From positions 29,059,063-29,123,062 of the forward strand of contig OZ017795.1 in NCBI GenBank assembly GCA_963969395.1: a stretch of DNA of 64,000 nt, written 5' to 3'. The notes beneath the pieces were generated by a model that was not told the origin of the DNA, searched no databases, and saw nothing but the letters and a program-made list of their open reading frames with translations. Shown here piece after piece: positions 11,891-25,200 of the stretch. This DNA comes from Pseudoscleropodium purum. Taxonomy: Eukaryota; Streptophyta; Bryopsida; Hypnales; Brachytheciaceae. The position numbers and the translations under genes are program-made. Numbering within the stretch: the stretch's first letter is position 1; every line of letters starts with the position of its first letter.

Positions 11891-12704
11891 CCCCTAAAGG
11901 ACTAAGGTGCATTTTTTGGCAACATAATTCTATGGGGTAGGTGCATGTGAGCAGAGATTTCCATATTTTGGGTCCAAATTTTAGTAGAAGGAGTGGATGA
12001 AGAATATCTTTCATATACACTAAATTTCAAGACATTTGGAAATTTGAGTCAAAATTTATGGCCTAGTAAGTAATTTATTTCTCAACTTAGGCAATCTGGG
12101 CAGATTTGAAAAAATCACTTTTTTCAAAAACAAAAATTTGAAATTAATTTTCTAAATTTATTTATACATAAAAAGCTTTGAGTCATTCCATTTTGATCAA
12201 TGAGTCAAAAGTTATGAGGTGTTTTAGTTTATTGGTAGTTATAGATTCTCAACTCCAAAATAAACTTTGAAGTTCTTTATTGAACTCGATTTTCATTATT
12301 TTTGAAAAAAATATAAAAATAAGGTGAATATTATTTATTATAACATTACAACTATTGGAATTGGCATTTTTCAATTACATAACTAAATTATTAACAATTT
12401 AGTATTTGAATTCATTCTCTATTTTTTTCTACTTATTACTTTTTTCCTATATGTTGTACAATTCCAAATGATTTGAAAATTTTCAAGCATGTAGCCAACT
12501 TGCCTTGAAGAATGAATCCAAAGAGTAGCAACCATTGTGGATATTTTTTCATACAATGGAACCTTGTGAAGTGCAACTCCCTGATTTTTTACAAGGCCAA
12601 AAAAAGGCTTTTTGTCAATTCAAATGCTAATAACATACTTGTCCTAAAAATGTCACTTTTAGAGCATTTTTGGTAAAAACATAGTCTTGAAGGAACTTTA
12701 GGGA
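11891..12704 (+). mobile_element. TTAA-type TIR element, family 1 (814 bp)
   Basis: Flanked by TTAA at 11887-11890 and 12705-12708. Left end CCCCTAAAGGACTAAGG, right end GGAACTTTAGGGA. It shares its interior with 28114-29016 and 42327-43126, and in inverse with 14516-15444; a landmark is the block CTCCAAAATAAACTTTG near 12253. Non-coding. Confidence 0.75.
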
Positions 12705-12708
12705 TTAA

Positions 12709-13739
12709 AAAAATATTTCAAACAAGGAACGTATAGGAATTAAATTGAAATAACAAGTACCCTAGGTTGAAAATTATTTCAACTAAAAGCTTTATAAAGA
12801 GGATTATTTTAATTATGATTTAAAACTTTTAAATAAAGTCTTATTTCCTAAGAAAAATTCTCAACTATAGTCTCCTTTACTTGATTGAAAATTACAATCT
12901 TTACTACATTAAATTACTACATTCAACAAAGTTTCCTATTATTCAACAAAATTTTCAACATGGTTTCCTTATATGGCCTAAAATTGAATTTTTTTGAACT
13001 AGGGATTGAAATCTAAGTGCAACTCTAACTCTAGCCGAACCCAACCTCAACCTAACTCCTTGTATTGTCTACAAGCTTGTTGAAACAATTATGACATCCC
13101 TAGTAGAAATACTCAATCCAAACTTCTAATACTTGCACTTCCTCACAAAGATTCATCTAGACCTTTTCAAATCTTAATGATGAAGTTTATATATAAAAAT
13201 TAATGTTCAAGGAAAAAATCTATAAGCCCTCGCAATTTGTGTATTTTGGAGAATGTGTCGAGGATATATTAAAAATAAGAAGAATGCTATAACTTTTAAG
13301 AAGCTCTTGGAATTTCAAAACATATAAAGTTCATACAAAAGTTGCATCTAATGTAGTATTAAAGTTTGCACACCTACACTTGTATGATAATGACAAGTGT
13401 TTTTCTTGGTAGATTAGAGGATATTATCTAGGTGTCTACAATAATTGTTTATTTCCGTATAGCTAGAAACGAATTAATTCAATTGAATAACTAAATGTGT
13501 AGTTTTAATATTTAGAAATTAGAAGTTACTTACTTTGTAGAAATCTAATTGTGAAAGTATTTTAGGTTTCAAAAGTCATTCTAAAACATTCCCATTTCAT
13601 TACATTCCAAACACCAATTTATATAATATATTTGAAATACATAGACATCATTCTATGTAACATTTATACACTAATTTAATCAAATTATACTTAGAAAAAG
13701 ATAAAATAGTGAATAATCAATAGCATCATCATTTACAAC
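12709..13739. other. intergenic, no feature recognised
   Basis: AT-rich; no ORF, TIR pair or tandem repeat stands out. Confidence 0.35.
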
Positions 13740-14060
13740 CATTAGAAGAGATTTGAAAGTAACGGAAGCTCGTGAGTTCCCAAGTTGTAGGGAATAAACA
13801 AATTGTGTCATTGCAGTAGTCTAATGTAGCCAAGACCTTGCCACATTATATAAAATTCATATATATATATTTTAAATAAAGAAATAAAGAAAAAAATATC
13901 ATTTTTTTTGGCATTTTAAAAATTGAATTAATTAATTAAATTAAACTTTTTGAAAAAAAAATTATGACAGCCGGTCGTTCCTTCGTTGTGGGGGAAATTA
14001 GCAAAGGAAACATGCCTGAAACAAACTTTTGTTGCCCTGAAATCCCCTCTACTATTTTAG
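13740..14060. repeat. dispersed repeat, copy 1 of 2
   Basis: Similar to 30565-30830. Shared: GAAGCTCGTGAGTT / GATGTCTGTGAGTT, the GTAGCCAAGACC / GTGGCCGAGACCC motif, an A/T-rich middle, then GACAGC(C/A)GG(T/C)CGTTC and GTGGGGGAA. Possibly an LTR or transposon end, but no partner end is visible. Confidence 0.45.
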
Positions 14061-14515
14061 GATATTTTTTGAGTTTTACGAGCTATTTTCCTTTGCTTCC
14101 CATATTGAAGTGATTATTTCAAGTATTGAGTATGTTTTTTTCTCTATTTTTTAAATTCAAAATAGCAATTTTACAGATTTTTTTGTTGTTAATCTTCTTT
14201 TCTATTTTTTAATTTTCTTTTTCTTTTTTTAAACTTCTTTACAATGTTTTCAATTACAACCAATTTTCTTTTCCCAATTCCACCTGCTAACAATGAACCA
14301 TTACCCTGCAATTCTCCCCAAATATTGATCATGATTTCCTTTATGACTCACAGGATATCATCAACACATTTAATTTATATTAGGAAATCATCACAACCAT
14401 TATCATGTGTTGTACAGTACATGCACTCACACTATATCATCACCTGCAATAGTAAATAGAATGAATTGGGCACAGACTTGAAATACCATACTACATGGAT
14501 TTTGCCCGTGCTTAA

Positions 14516-15444
14516 CCCCTAAAGTTTTTTTGACAATGTTTTCAACAAAAACACTCCAAAATTGCCATTTCTAGTACATTACAAGTACCAAATTTTATGA
14601 AAAAATATTTTTGGACACTTGTAATTAAAGGATCTTGTCTCTTACACTATATTGAAAAGTCAATGTGGAAAAAATTTCAGAATTTTCCACTATATAGATG
14701 GCAAGATATTAGCATTTGAATTGACAAATAAAAATTGGACCTTGCAAAAAATAGGGCAATTGCACTTCATAAGGTTACATTGTACTAAAAAATGTCTAAA
14801 ATGGTGGTCAGTATTTGGATTCATTCTCTAAGGGAAGTTGGTTACATGCTTGAAAAACTTCTAATCATTTGGGATTGTACAACATTGAAATAGGAAAAAA
14901 ATAGTATGGAGAAAGAAGTAGAGAATGATTCAAAACACTAAATTGATAAGAATTTAATTATAGAATTGAAAAATGCCAATATCAATAGTTGTAATGTTGT
15001 AAAAAATAATCTACACCTAATGTTTTTATTTTTTTCCAAAAATATTGAAAATTTGAGCTAAATAAAGGACTCCAAAGTTTATTTTAGAGTAGGGAATCCA
15101 AAGTTGCTTACAAACTAGAACACCTCATAACTTTCATCTCATAAATCAAAATGGAATAATTCAAAGCTTTCCATGTATATTTAAGTCTAGTAAATCAATT
15201 TCAAATTCTTATTTGTTAAGAAAGTAATTCTTAAAGAAATTTTTGGACTACCCATTGAGGAATGAAAATGACATATCATACAATAACTTTTTAACCATCT
15301 AATCAAAAGTTATGAAAATTGTTGCACCTTCAAGCTAATCCTTGAGTACATGTTATTTGAAAATTTCAAAGAAAAAGATTCTATTCATAATGAGTTGCCC
15401 GAAAACACTATGTTTTCAAAAAAACATGTTCAATGCTTTAGGGA
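14516..15444 (-). mobile_element. TTAA-type TIR element, family 1, inverted (929 bp)
   Basis: Flanked by TTAA at 14512-14515 and 15445-15448. The left end CCCCTAAAG and right end CTTTAGGGA are inverted repeats. The interior is the reverse complement of 11891-12704; the block CAAAGTTTATTTTAGAGTAG near 15075 mirrors its counterpart. Confidence 0.75.
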
Positions 15445-15448
15445 TTAA

Positions 15449-17300
15449 TGAAAGGGGAGGCCTCCCATTATACATTTACCCATGTAGAATTGCATGTTGT
15501 CCAAAAGACACATTTAGTATATAAATTTCCATGATTATTAGTTTTTTGTGGCTACATAGTATATTGTACATTTGGTGGTATTTGATAAAAAAAAAAACAT
15601 TGACCAAATACTTTTCAGCAACAAAATAAATTAATAATTATGATAGTATATAAATAACAATGTATCACAATTCATATATTAAATCACAATTGGAGAGTTA
15701 TAAGGCTAAATTTGGGTCATATAAAGGGACCCCAAGGGTTAGATTATCTAATGAAAAGTGGTAGGCAACTTTTCACCATGCCTCCCCCAACTAAAAAAGA
15801 ATTCAACCATCAGATATAAGTAGGACCCTTCCCAATGCTATTGATTCAATATGAAAAAACACTAGCAAAAATGCAAAGAAAACATCTAATTCACCTCGCC
15901 CACCCCCACCCCCAAAATAGAATAGCTTCAATGTGAATAGTGGACACTGAGTATATATGGTTTGGGTGTAGGATTATGTATGTATGTATATGATATATGG
16001 AATATATCAAATTATAACAATGTACAATGTAGAGATATTGATATTAACTTAGGATATTGTTGATATTTGGATACATATATTATCTTTTATTGATTGTAGT
16101 TTCACAACTTTACAAAATATATATAGGAGGAAGATAAGTACTCAATTATTTCACAAGTATATTCATGAATTCAAGTGAGTTCTTTCATGAGCACAAGTTT
16201 GTCATCATCTCATTTGAAGTACCAAGCATTGCGAGTACAAAGCATCTTGAATACCATAATGCGTGTACAAAGTGTATATTAAATATGAAAATCAAGTTTT
16301 TTTGAGGGGTATAATTTATTATTGAATAATAAGTGAGGGAAATTTTCCAAAAATTACTGCAAATTGTTTTAGTAGTGCATGCTTTTGACATCTCAAAATT
16401 TTTTGCATCAAATTCTTGCTCAAGTGTCTTGCATAAATTTCAATGACTTTTGAGGTTCATGGTCTTTCAAATATATGGTGTTATATAAAGAATGTATTGT
16501 ACAAAGATAATCTACTTATAAATGATATAGGACATAAAAAAATAAAAGATAAAGAGATTTGTATTGACATCATGGACATGTTTTTGAAAAACAACATTAA
16601 AAAATACCACATTGTTCTGAAAGTTGTATAGTGATAGATGTTTCTATAATTGATGCTTGGCTTTTTGTAAGCATCTTCTATGACCAAACCCATCACATCT
16701 ATTTTCCTTAAATTCTTCATCTTTTGGAAGTTGAGTACAAAAGTTTCTTTTCATAACCACATTTCCTTTAAATGATTTGTTAATTTCTTTCTCATAACAA
16801 TGTAGCACATGTGTACAATACAATCATGTCAAGATTTGAGAGATGTTCATGTCCAAATTGTGATTTGATTTGTGCAAAATATGCTTAAAAATCTTGACAA
16901 TGTTAGAACTTCATACTTCACATTTCATTTTTTAGGAACAATTTTCCTAGCAATGAATCCTCATCCAAGCAAGTTGTAAGGTAATGGGTTCTTAAAGAGG
17001 GACCAAAATCTTCAAATCACCTTTGTAAATGGGTCTAGTATGGTTAATGCAAAACTTAAAAATTGATTTGTAGAAGTTGAGTACTTGTCTCCACATGTTG
17101 TCTAGATAGAATGGAAAGCTATGAAGTGTGGGCACTTTATTCCCACCTTTGGAATAAAGTGTACACAACCATGTTCTAGTTGCTTTCTGTCATAGTGAAA
17201 TCCTAATGGATGTCTAACAACATGTAATCCGATTGTGTCTTCCAAGCAACGGATCTTTTGTTGTTTGTTCTACCTAAACTTCTTTGAAACAATTGCTAAT
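15449..17300. other. intergenic, no feature recognised
   Basis: AT-rich. Overlapping ORFs of 62-79 codons near 16185-16720 on both strands are low-complexity and unsupported. Confidence 0.35.
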
Positions 17301-19039
17301 CAAATCCAAAAAGTTAGTAACAGAGGCCGGGTTTGGCTACGACAACCAAAACCAAGGCCACGAGGAGTTAGTCAAGTGGGAAGATTTAAGTAACCTAAGT
17401 TGTGGGGTTTGAATTTGCCCTTTCCAAAATGATAAAGTGATCTCAATTTGACCTAATTCTCTAGGAGATAATTGCAAATGAAGTTTGACTCTAAAACTAC
17501 TTACTAAAACTTCATCCATCAATTGTTAACAATCTAACTATCAAAATTCAATATTGAATTTTGGATTATTTTCTATTTTCAATTTCCTAATTGATTTTTG
17601 GATTTGGAGTAATTGGTCAACTTTGTTTGACTTTCATCAGATCTTAGCCCAATTCAATTCAAAACTTCATCCTATTCTAACTTCTATGGTTTTTATTGAA
17701 TTGGCAAAGTTGAGATGGTTTGGGAATCTTTAGAATATTCTTGTTGAGATTCCTACTCTAATTTATTCTTTGAGAATCTTTTGACCTAGTTGGTAAAAAC
17801 TCTAATAGTTTTTATTTTTACTTTGAGGTTTTGATTTCTACCTAATTTAGGAAATAAGTAATTTATCTTTGAGGGTCTGATTTTACCTTTCTAACAAGGT
17901 AAAAAATCTTTCTTACTTTTTATCTTTGTAGTAAAGATAATTCAATGGTAAATTTTGACCGTTAACCAATTCATCAAATTTACCTTTTTACGTTTACTTT
18001 GTATGGTATTTATTTTGTCTTTCACTTTTGACTTTTACTTTTATCCTAGATGCTAAATTCTTATAAGATTCCTTTTAATGACTTTCTAAACTTTCATCCA
18101 ATTTTTCCACTACTTTCCATCTAAAGTAATTTTGGATGGGTTTTAACTAAATGTGATGGGTAAATACTTCTAAGGGACTATGGTAATTTTTAACTACTCC
18201 TAAGTTACTTTTGAATGACTTTTTAACTCCTATAGTGTACCTCTATGTTTCGACTTTAATTGTAAATGGAATTCCTATGCTAATGTTTTTGATGGAAATA
18301 TGAAAAAATGGGGGTAAAAAAGTCAATGACTAACCTCGAAGTCCGTGTTGTCAATAACTCCGTCAATGTTGATGATATGTTGCACAATGTCGTGTGCTCC
18401 TTCCACTTCCATTTTGAATGCTTGTATTTGAATATCATATTTTTGAAGTTCCCAACTCACGGTATACACCAAGCTTCTTCCTTCCACTTCCTTCTTCTTT
18501 TTCTTTCTAGTCTACTTCTTTTTCATGTCTTCCTTTTCTTTTGAGATATTTTGAAAGAAATTTAATCTTATCTAATCTAATCTTTTTCTAAATCCTTTGC
18601 TAATTTAGTATGGCATCCAATAAAACCTTAAAACAAGGCTTATTTGACTTCTACTAACTATTAACTAATTCTAGAATCTCCCCAAAGGTCAACTATTCCA
18701 TTTCTTGTTTTTTCTTCTCATCCTATAAGCAGATTCGAACCTCGGTTAATGGGCCAATATTCTTTAATGAATAGTGCTGTGGCAAATGGAAGTGTTTCCT
18801 TCTCTACCAAGTACTAATGGCCAATTTCCCACTTAATGTATTGTTTTGCAACTTCCAATTGTCGTGTGTGTGCTTGAAAGCTTGGAGCAAGATGCGGATT
18901 ATGGAGAATTTGTGTAAATGTTCACACTAAGCTCTTCCAACCTTCAGTACACCCTTCCACATGGCCTTAATTAAGCTTTGCAAACTTTAATTAATTGGAT
19001 TTTTGGCTTGGACTACTTGATTTAAGCTCCTTGTGCTCT
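17301..19039. other. unassigned, slightly more GC-rich intergenic
   Basis: No ORF, TIR or LTR is recognised. The 78-codon plus-strand ORF near 18308-18544 ends in a Phe/Leu-rich tail from a CTTCTTTTT-rich tract, so it is probably not coding. Confidence 0.3.
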
Positions 19040-19059
19040 GAATTAATTCGTTGGTCTTG

Positions 19060-19335
19060 ATCTAGCTCTCCTTCTGCTTGATTTGGCCTTCCCTGCTAAT
19101 TAGCCTCCCTTTGAACTTGATCTAGACCTTCCTTCTGCTAATCAGACCTCCACTTGGGCTTGATCTGGACCTCCTTAGGCTTTGATTTGGCTTCCTTTGC
19201 TAATCAAACTTCCCTTTTGCTTGATCTGGCTCCTCCTTGGGCTTGATTTGGCCTTCCGTTTGGTAATTAGATCTCCCTTTGCTAATTAGACCTTCCTTTG
19301 TTGATATGGACCTCCCTTTGGCTTGATTTAAGCCT
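19060..19335. repeat. degenerate tandem repeat (CTTGATCTGG... / GCTAATTAGACC...)
   Basis: Alternating motifs of the type CTTGATYTGG-CCTCC, TTTGGCTTGATTT and TTTGCTAATTAGACC-TTCC recur about every 30-60 bp. On the minus strand, part translates as a repeated Gln/Lys/Glu/Pro pattern within an 80-codon ORF (19200-19442); with no other copy I do not call it a gene. Confidence 0.6.
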
Positions 19336-19442
19336 CGGTCAATGTTGGTTGACCATTGTAATCTGAAATTTGGGGGTTTCAAAGGCTCGCCACCCCTCTC
19401 TAGCCCTTGAAAAATCTGAAATTTAGCACCAACTAGCGTCAA

Positions 19443-21839
19443 AACTAATTTCTAGTTTGAGAACGAAAGCTCGTTGGTAAATTCTGAATAAAAACCAAAA
19501 ATTGGGACTCCGTAGGGTATCATCCCATGTTGATTGGTTTTGATGTATGATGTGGGAATTTTTGGTCTAATGGACAGTTCCAATACCCACCTATATTGGG
19601 GTACTGGCCGGTAGCTGAGCTGGTCACTAATGGGACTGCCTTCCGGATTGGTTGCACAAGCTTACTTCTATTTTTTGGTTTATTAAAAACCTTGGCGGTT
19701 GTTGCCAAAATTTTGGTATTTAAACCAACTACTTGGGTCTTCTAATGGGGACCCCTTAAACTAAAACTAAAAAGGAAAATTAGTACTAGGAGCGAAGCTT
19801 CGCCGTTTGGGTGTTTTAAGCCCAAGTTTGGAATACTTTGTACTAATGAGGATTTTGGAAAATGGTCTCAACGACGATGGCTTTGCCATATTAGAGGGAT
19901 TAGCCTCAATTTTCCACTACACAAAAAAAGAAACTAATGAAATTCTTGTAATCAAAGCGATAGCTTCGCCGTTTAGTGGTGTGACACTACTTTCTCAAAC
20001 AAAACACAAAGAGTTAGTGGAGACTTAAAGCCCCCAGTTTGTACAGTATGATATCACTCAAATAACATAAATTGTGGGATTTTGGAGGATTGCAACAAAC
20101 ATCACCTCCCAAATGACTCGATGACTCACGACAAACCACGAATTCCTACGTGAGATGTCAAGGGGAGATTTGCAACAACTATGTGTAAAATCTCTTTCCG
20201 AAAACCCCCAGGAAGAATTAGTTAGTAGACTTTGACACAATAACCAACAATTCGAGGGACTAAATGACTTGAAAATGCAAGCAAAGATAGTGGTATTCAA
20301 AGGGACCCCAACATCCTTTGAAGTAGGTACAAAACACAAATGAAAGCTTGAAAAACACGAGCAAAATGCTCACAATAACGAAAATCAAGAGGATTTTGGC
20401 AAACGCCAAAAATTCCAACAATGTGGCCACGTATGGCTAAATGCAAAATTGAAAAAAGGAGTGCAAAGAGAGAGGAAGTGAGGGCCTTTCATACTTTTCC
20501 AAGGCCCCCAATCCCTCTCCAATTACCTACTTCTACTCCTCCATAAGTTCAAATTAACTTCACTCAAAATTCTACACTATTGTTGTGGTTGCTTTAACTT
20601 TTGGAGAAATGCTTCAAATGCCAAATTAATTGCGCCATAGTCTTCAAAAGGCCCAAATTAGTCTTAGGGAGTCCATAAACCCTACTTTCTAAACTATTTC
20701 ACTAGTAAAAGTCATTAAATTGCCAACTAGGGAAAATGTAAAAATTCAACTATTGGAGTTTGTCTTTTTTTATGGTTTTGATTAGCCTAGGTTGCTTAAA
20801 AGGTCCAAGATAGTAAGAAAAGAGTCCAAATTTACTTCATCTGAACACTATATGCACCTGGTACACCAATCAACCTATCGAATGTTTTTGAAATTAAAAA
20901 AAAAATTCGGTATTACCGCCAATTCTTGTACTTGTCGGTGTCAAAATATCTTGAAATTTTTCCGGGAACTTACTTAAGCTAAAATAAACTATCCTAATTT
21001 TTAGTGGGATTTTATTGCTACCTGGATAATTTTTAGGAATTGCCAATTGCCAATAACCGCGGTTGACTTCCCATGGAGTCATCTTCTGTAATTTGAAAAA
21101 TTATGAAACTTTTTGGGCAACCCCTAGGAAGCTCCCAAATGCTAATTGCAAGTTTACATGTTTACTTACATAAAATGTGGAGAGGTCTAAATTCTTTATC
21201 TCTTGTTTTAATTCCTCCGGGAAGAAATCATTCTTGTACAAGGGAATCTTCACAAACTGACTTCACCTTTGAGCTCTTGGCATGTTTTTATGCTAAAAAC
21301 TCTTGTTTTTTACCCTTTGGTGTGTGTCCTTGAGAATAGGTGGATTTGAATAAAATCCAGTAATAATCTAGAATAAAGGTCTTTTGTAATTGTGTCTCCT
21401 AGGACTCAAATCTATCTCAAACTCCTAATCGACATACTAAACACTTATCTAGACTCTGAAACTCGTAAATGGAAGTGCTTAAAGCACTTCCAGACTTTTG
21501 GAAATTAATACACCGCAATCGCAGGGACTTCTATCACTTACAATGTTAAAATACTTTTCAAGCCTTTTGGACCCAAAAAGGCTATAAGAAATGAGCAAAA
21601 GCAAAAAATAAATAAATTTCAAGACCCATGTGACAACTATTGGGCTCACATGAGGGTCAAAATCTAGACTTCAAATAGATGAAAAGAGAAAGGAAAATGC
21701 ATCACATGAAAAATTATAAACAAATAAGAATTCATAAATTTTCCATTTTCCATTTGTAGATTGAATATGGTAATTAATGTTCCATTTTCAATTATTGAAA
21801 GACACTTTTTGAACTCATATTGTGTACTATTTACCTTGG
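19443..21839. other. unassigned intergenic region
   Basis: Composition is less AT-rich than elsewhere. A short direct repeat containing AGCTTCGCCGTTT occurs at about 19796 and 19968. No domain is recognisable in the 60-93 codon ORFs. Confidence 0.3.
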
Positions 21840-22010
21840 GGTTTCTTCACACTATGGATGTTCAAGTTGAGATGCCGTGGGATTGAGTGGCCAAATTTTG
21901 TTGAAATTTCTAAGAAATAGGCAATAAATAGGCAATAAAATATAGGAGTTGGAGCCTTGGGCCAGTCGAAGTGTGAAGCCTCCAAAGACCAAGCCCAAAG
22001 TTCAAATCCA
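21840..22010. repeat. dispersed repeat related to 31510-31620
   Basis: Shares GCCGTGGGA-TTGA/GTTCA-TGGCCAAA, followed by AAGAAATAGGCAATAAATRGGCAAT, with the region near 31540-31610. Confidence 0.5.
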
Positions 22011-23212
22011 TACCATTTGTTTGACTTCTATCTTCCTTTTTCTATATTAATCCATCTAATTTTTGAAATTTTCTATGAAGCCTCATTTATGTGTTAATAT
22101 TTTTATGCAAAAGATAAAAAAAACCCATAAGAAAGGAGTAAAAATAACCTTAGAAAAACAATCACAATACATGCTCCCATCATCAAATAAGAATTATGAA
22201 GGACATAAATGGAATAAGCTAGAGGGGTACATTGGTCATTGAAGAGAAGTAGGTTCATTGATTGCAAAGACTCCTCATTGTAGTGGTAGAGGCTAGGTTT
22301 CAAATGGTGACCCCAAAATAAGAAAGGCATTGAAAAGAAGAAGCATTGTACCTACTATTGTAAAACAAATCTTCCAATCCAATCTAATGGTTCACATCTG
22401 GTTAGTTGTTGATATTTTATGAAAAAAATTCAATGGTTTCTCAACTATAGTTTGGATCTCAATTTGTATCCAGTCAAAACTTACTTCGAGAATCCATCAC
22501 CATGTAGGCAATTGTGAAGGTGATGAACTAAGTTGAGTTGTGCTTTCTAGTATAAAGGTTTAGGACGTTGAATTCCTAGTTTCTTGAAATCTAATTGGTA
22601 GAAATCAATGGGCTCTTGACTTCTGGTCATAGTGTAAAGTGACCTTTAAATATAAGAAAGTTGCTTTGGAGATACATCATGGCCCATTCACAAAACTATC
22701 GTTTAAAATGAGTTAGAAATAGAAGCCTACTAGCTTTAATTTCAAAAATTATAACTAAATGTCCCAAAAGGTAACTACACCTAAAATGGACCTCTCTTCA
22801 AAATCAACCCTACTTTTGAAGGGAAAATAAGTAGGGAGGATTCCCAAAATGGCACACATGATAAGTACAAATGTTAAATGAATCTTGAATAGTGCACAAC
22901 TTTGTTAATAGAACTATGGAGGTGGCAACTCTACAAGTGGTCAATTTTGTGTGTACTTTGTGTTGTTTTAACTTTTCTTTTTCGTCATTTCTTCATGTAC
23001 ATCGAGTTTATTTTGGTATCAACTAATATATGATACTTTTAGCACTATACACCTTGAATCTTTGAAAATTTGTAACTAATCCACAATTGATCCAAAAATT
23101 ATGGAACCACTTGCAGTTTGATTCATAGTCCTTTAGCAATGTGCAAAAAATATTATTCATTTTCTACAGCACATTGGTTATGCCATAGAGCTTATTCATT
23201 CCACTTTAGGTG
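22011..23212. other. intergenic, no feature recognised
   Basis: Nothing recognised beyond short unsupported ORFs. Confidence 0.3.
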
Positions 23213-23214
23213 TA

Positions 23215-24089
23215 AGGTAGGAAGTTCATAAACTAACCATATAAGAATTGAAATTGATTTTGGGGGAGGTGAAACTTCTTCTAATATTTTTTAGTAAATT
23301 TTCCTTCAAAGACAAGTAGAATTGACATCTAGCCCAAGTTGTTTCATATTCTTTTGAAACTTTGAGGAATTAAGGTAAACCTGCCTATGACAGGCAAATC
23401 ACCCATGACAGGCACCTAGAGAACTCCCCCATTACAGTCTTCCATCAACCCATGAGAAACTTTAAGAAAAAAATAGAATTAAGACTACATTAGGTTGATT
23501 TTTACTTGTCATCAAAGCCTTGGAATATGGTTATGGAGTTATTAATAACTGTGATAGAACATTGACACCTTTCTAGTGTAAACTGTTAGTAAAAAGTTAT
23601 TTTTTAATTTCTTTATGTCATATTCATGTTAGGAAATCTTGTAACCATGTTAAAGAATGTTATGACTGCTTTGGGTGGTAAGATGACCATCATGGAAACA
23701 CTTTTCTACTGATTTGGGGTAGTCTACAGACTTTTTTGGGCAAACTGGACAGCAAACTTCGAAAATTCAAAAAAAATTCATATTTTGTCGAAAAAATAAA
23801 ATTCTAGTTGCTTCCTTCATTTCTCACATTTGTCTTTGTACCAAAAAAAATCAGATTTTTTTTGTCAATGGCAATAGGACAGATCAGCCATTCTGCCTGT
23901 CATAGGCAGGTTTACCTTAGTTGTGAAAATTTGAAGTTGAAGTGGATTAGGGCTCTGACATTGTCCACCTCCTAAAATGTACATTGTTTATACATGACTG
24001 AAGGCTACTAAAAAGCAGCATGTGCATGCACTGTTCATTTAAGGAGGTGGACACTTTTAGAACCTCTGTGCTTCTAGAACCTCCTACCT
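23215..24089 (+). mobile_element. AGGT-TIR element, type T2, with nested insertion
   Basis: Starts AGGTAGGAAGTTCATAAA and ends CCTCCTACCT; TA dinucleotides flank both ends (23213-23214, 24090-24091). Without the nested 545-bp element and one TA it would be 328 bp, close to the 335-bp copy at 39347-39681. The two copies align throughout, for example AGTTGTTTCATATT and GCATGCA(C/G)T...CATTTAA. Confidence 0.75.
23373..23917. mobile_element. AGGT-TIR element, type T1, nested (545 bp)
   Basis: Perfect 24-bp TIRs at 23373-23396 and 23894-23917, beginning AGGTAAACCTGCCTATGACA. Flanked by TA at 23371-23372 and 23918-23919. The homologous copy at 39347-39681 is uninterrupted at this place: GGAATGAGTTATGAA there against GGAATTA-[element]-TAGTTGTGAA here, which fits insertion at a TA. 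No ORF of note. Confidence 0.85.
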
Positions 24090-24091
24090 TA

Positions 24092-24640
24092 GTTACCATA
24101 CATAAAAAATTATGCAACTTCTTGGGTTCATTGCATGTTGAATTCTTCTTTCACTGAAAAATTCATTGGCTGCACCAACCGACCGACTTCCAAATGTTGA
24201 AGCTCCCCTGCAGAAATGTGTCCCCGTGTCAGGGAACTCTGTTTTATAAAACCCAAAAACATTGAAGCATGAACCATGTGGATGGCAGTGACTCTGACTT
24301 ACATAACTTTGAGGAACAATTTCCATGGAACCATGTCCCAATTGAGGCCATTGATAACAACCATTCAATGTGTGCAGCAGTTAAGGCACAAAACCCATGG
24401 CGGTCAGAGTCCGAGGAGTTTGCCCTCATGCCATTGCTAAATTTATAAAAAAAATTCCACATAAAAGACAAGTGTAAGAAACAACGCCTGGGAGCAATTG
24501 AAATTGCATTTATTTATTTTTTTTGACAAAGTATGAATTTATTATGAATTTTTGAAGTGCTCTGTCCACTGTAGCCCAAAAGAGTCTCCAGGCTAAGTTA
24601 CCCTGAAACCGCCAACAAAAACTAAGCTTATATGATTCAT
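24092..24640. other. less AT-rich unique-looking stretch, possible exon debris
   Basis: Two minus-strand ORFs (24093-24368 and 24244-24471) have balanced amino-acid composition, unlike most ORFs here, but no recognisable domain and no visible gene structure. Could be an old pseudogene fragment. Confidence 0.25.
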
Positions 24641-24949
24641 AATGCTCATCTTACTTATCTAAAGCAATCTCAATATTTTTTAATGTGGAAAGCTAAAAAA
24701 AGTCACTTCTTGTAATGAATTGAAAAAGTGGAGGTTTTTAATAAAGTTAATAATCATTCCATTATTGTCATTCAGTTAAGACATTGATTGTGGTCTAAAT
24801 CTCGTTTTTTTGAAGATCTTTGTAATGTAGTCATATCCTAGGTGTCCACTGGAGGTCTTTTGACTACAATGGGTTGAGTTACTTTATATATTGGATGAAC
24901 CACATGTACTCACTTGCATATGAAAAATCTAAGGTGGGTACCATTTTGT

Positions 24950-25200
24950 TTTCATTTTTTATGAAGTGTCAAAGTAGAGATATAAAATGTTATAGTGGTA
25001 TTCCAAATATTAGCATTTATCCATATATTGGATAGAAAATATTACATTCACACATGTCACATGTACATAACTTTGTTTTCATCAACAATCTAGAAATTCC
25101 ATTCAAGACTTGTTTTGTATTTTGAATTTGTGGCAAATAACTTCATGTTTTGTTGCTGTTTTTTAGCCAAATTATTATTTTTGGTGCATTCTCGCACTAT
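24950..25200. repeat. dispersed repeat, copy 1 of 2
   Basis: Aligns with 29265-29513: shared TATAAAATGTTATAGTGGT, CATTTATCCA(T/C)ATATTGGA and TTTTTGGTGCA. Ends not defined. Confidence 0.6.
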
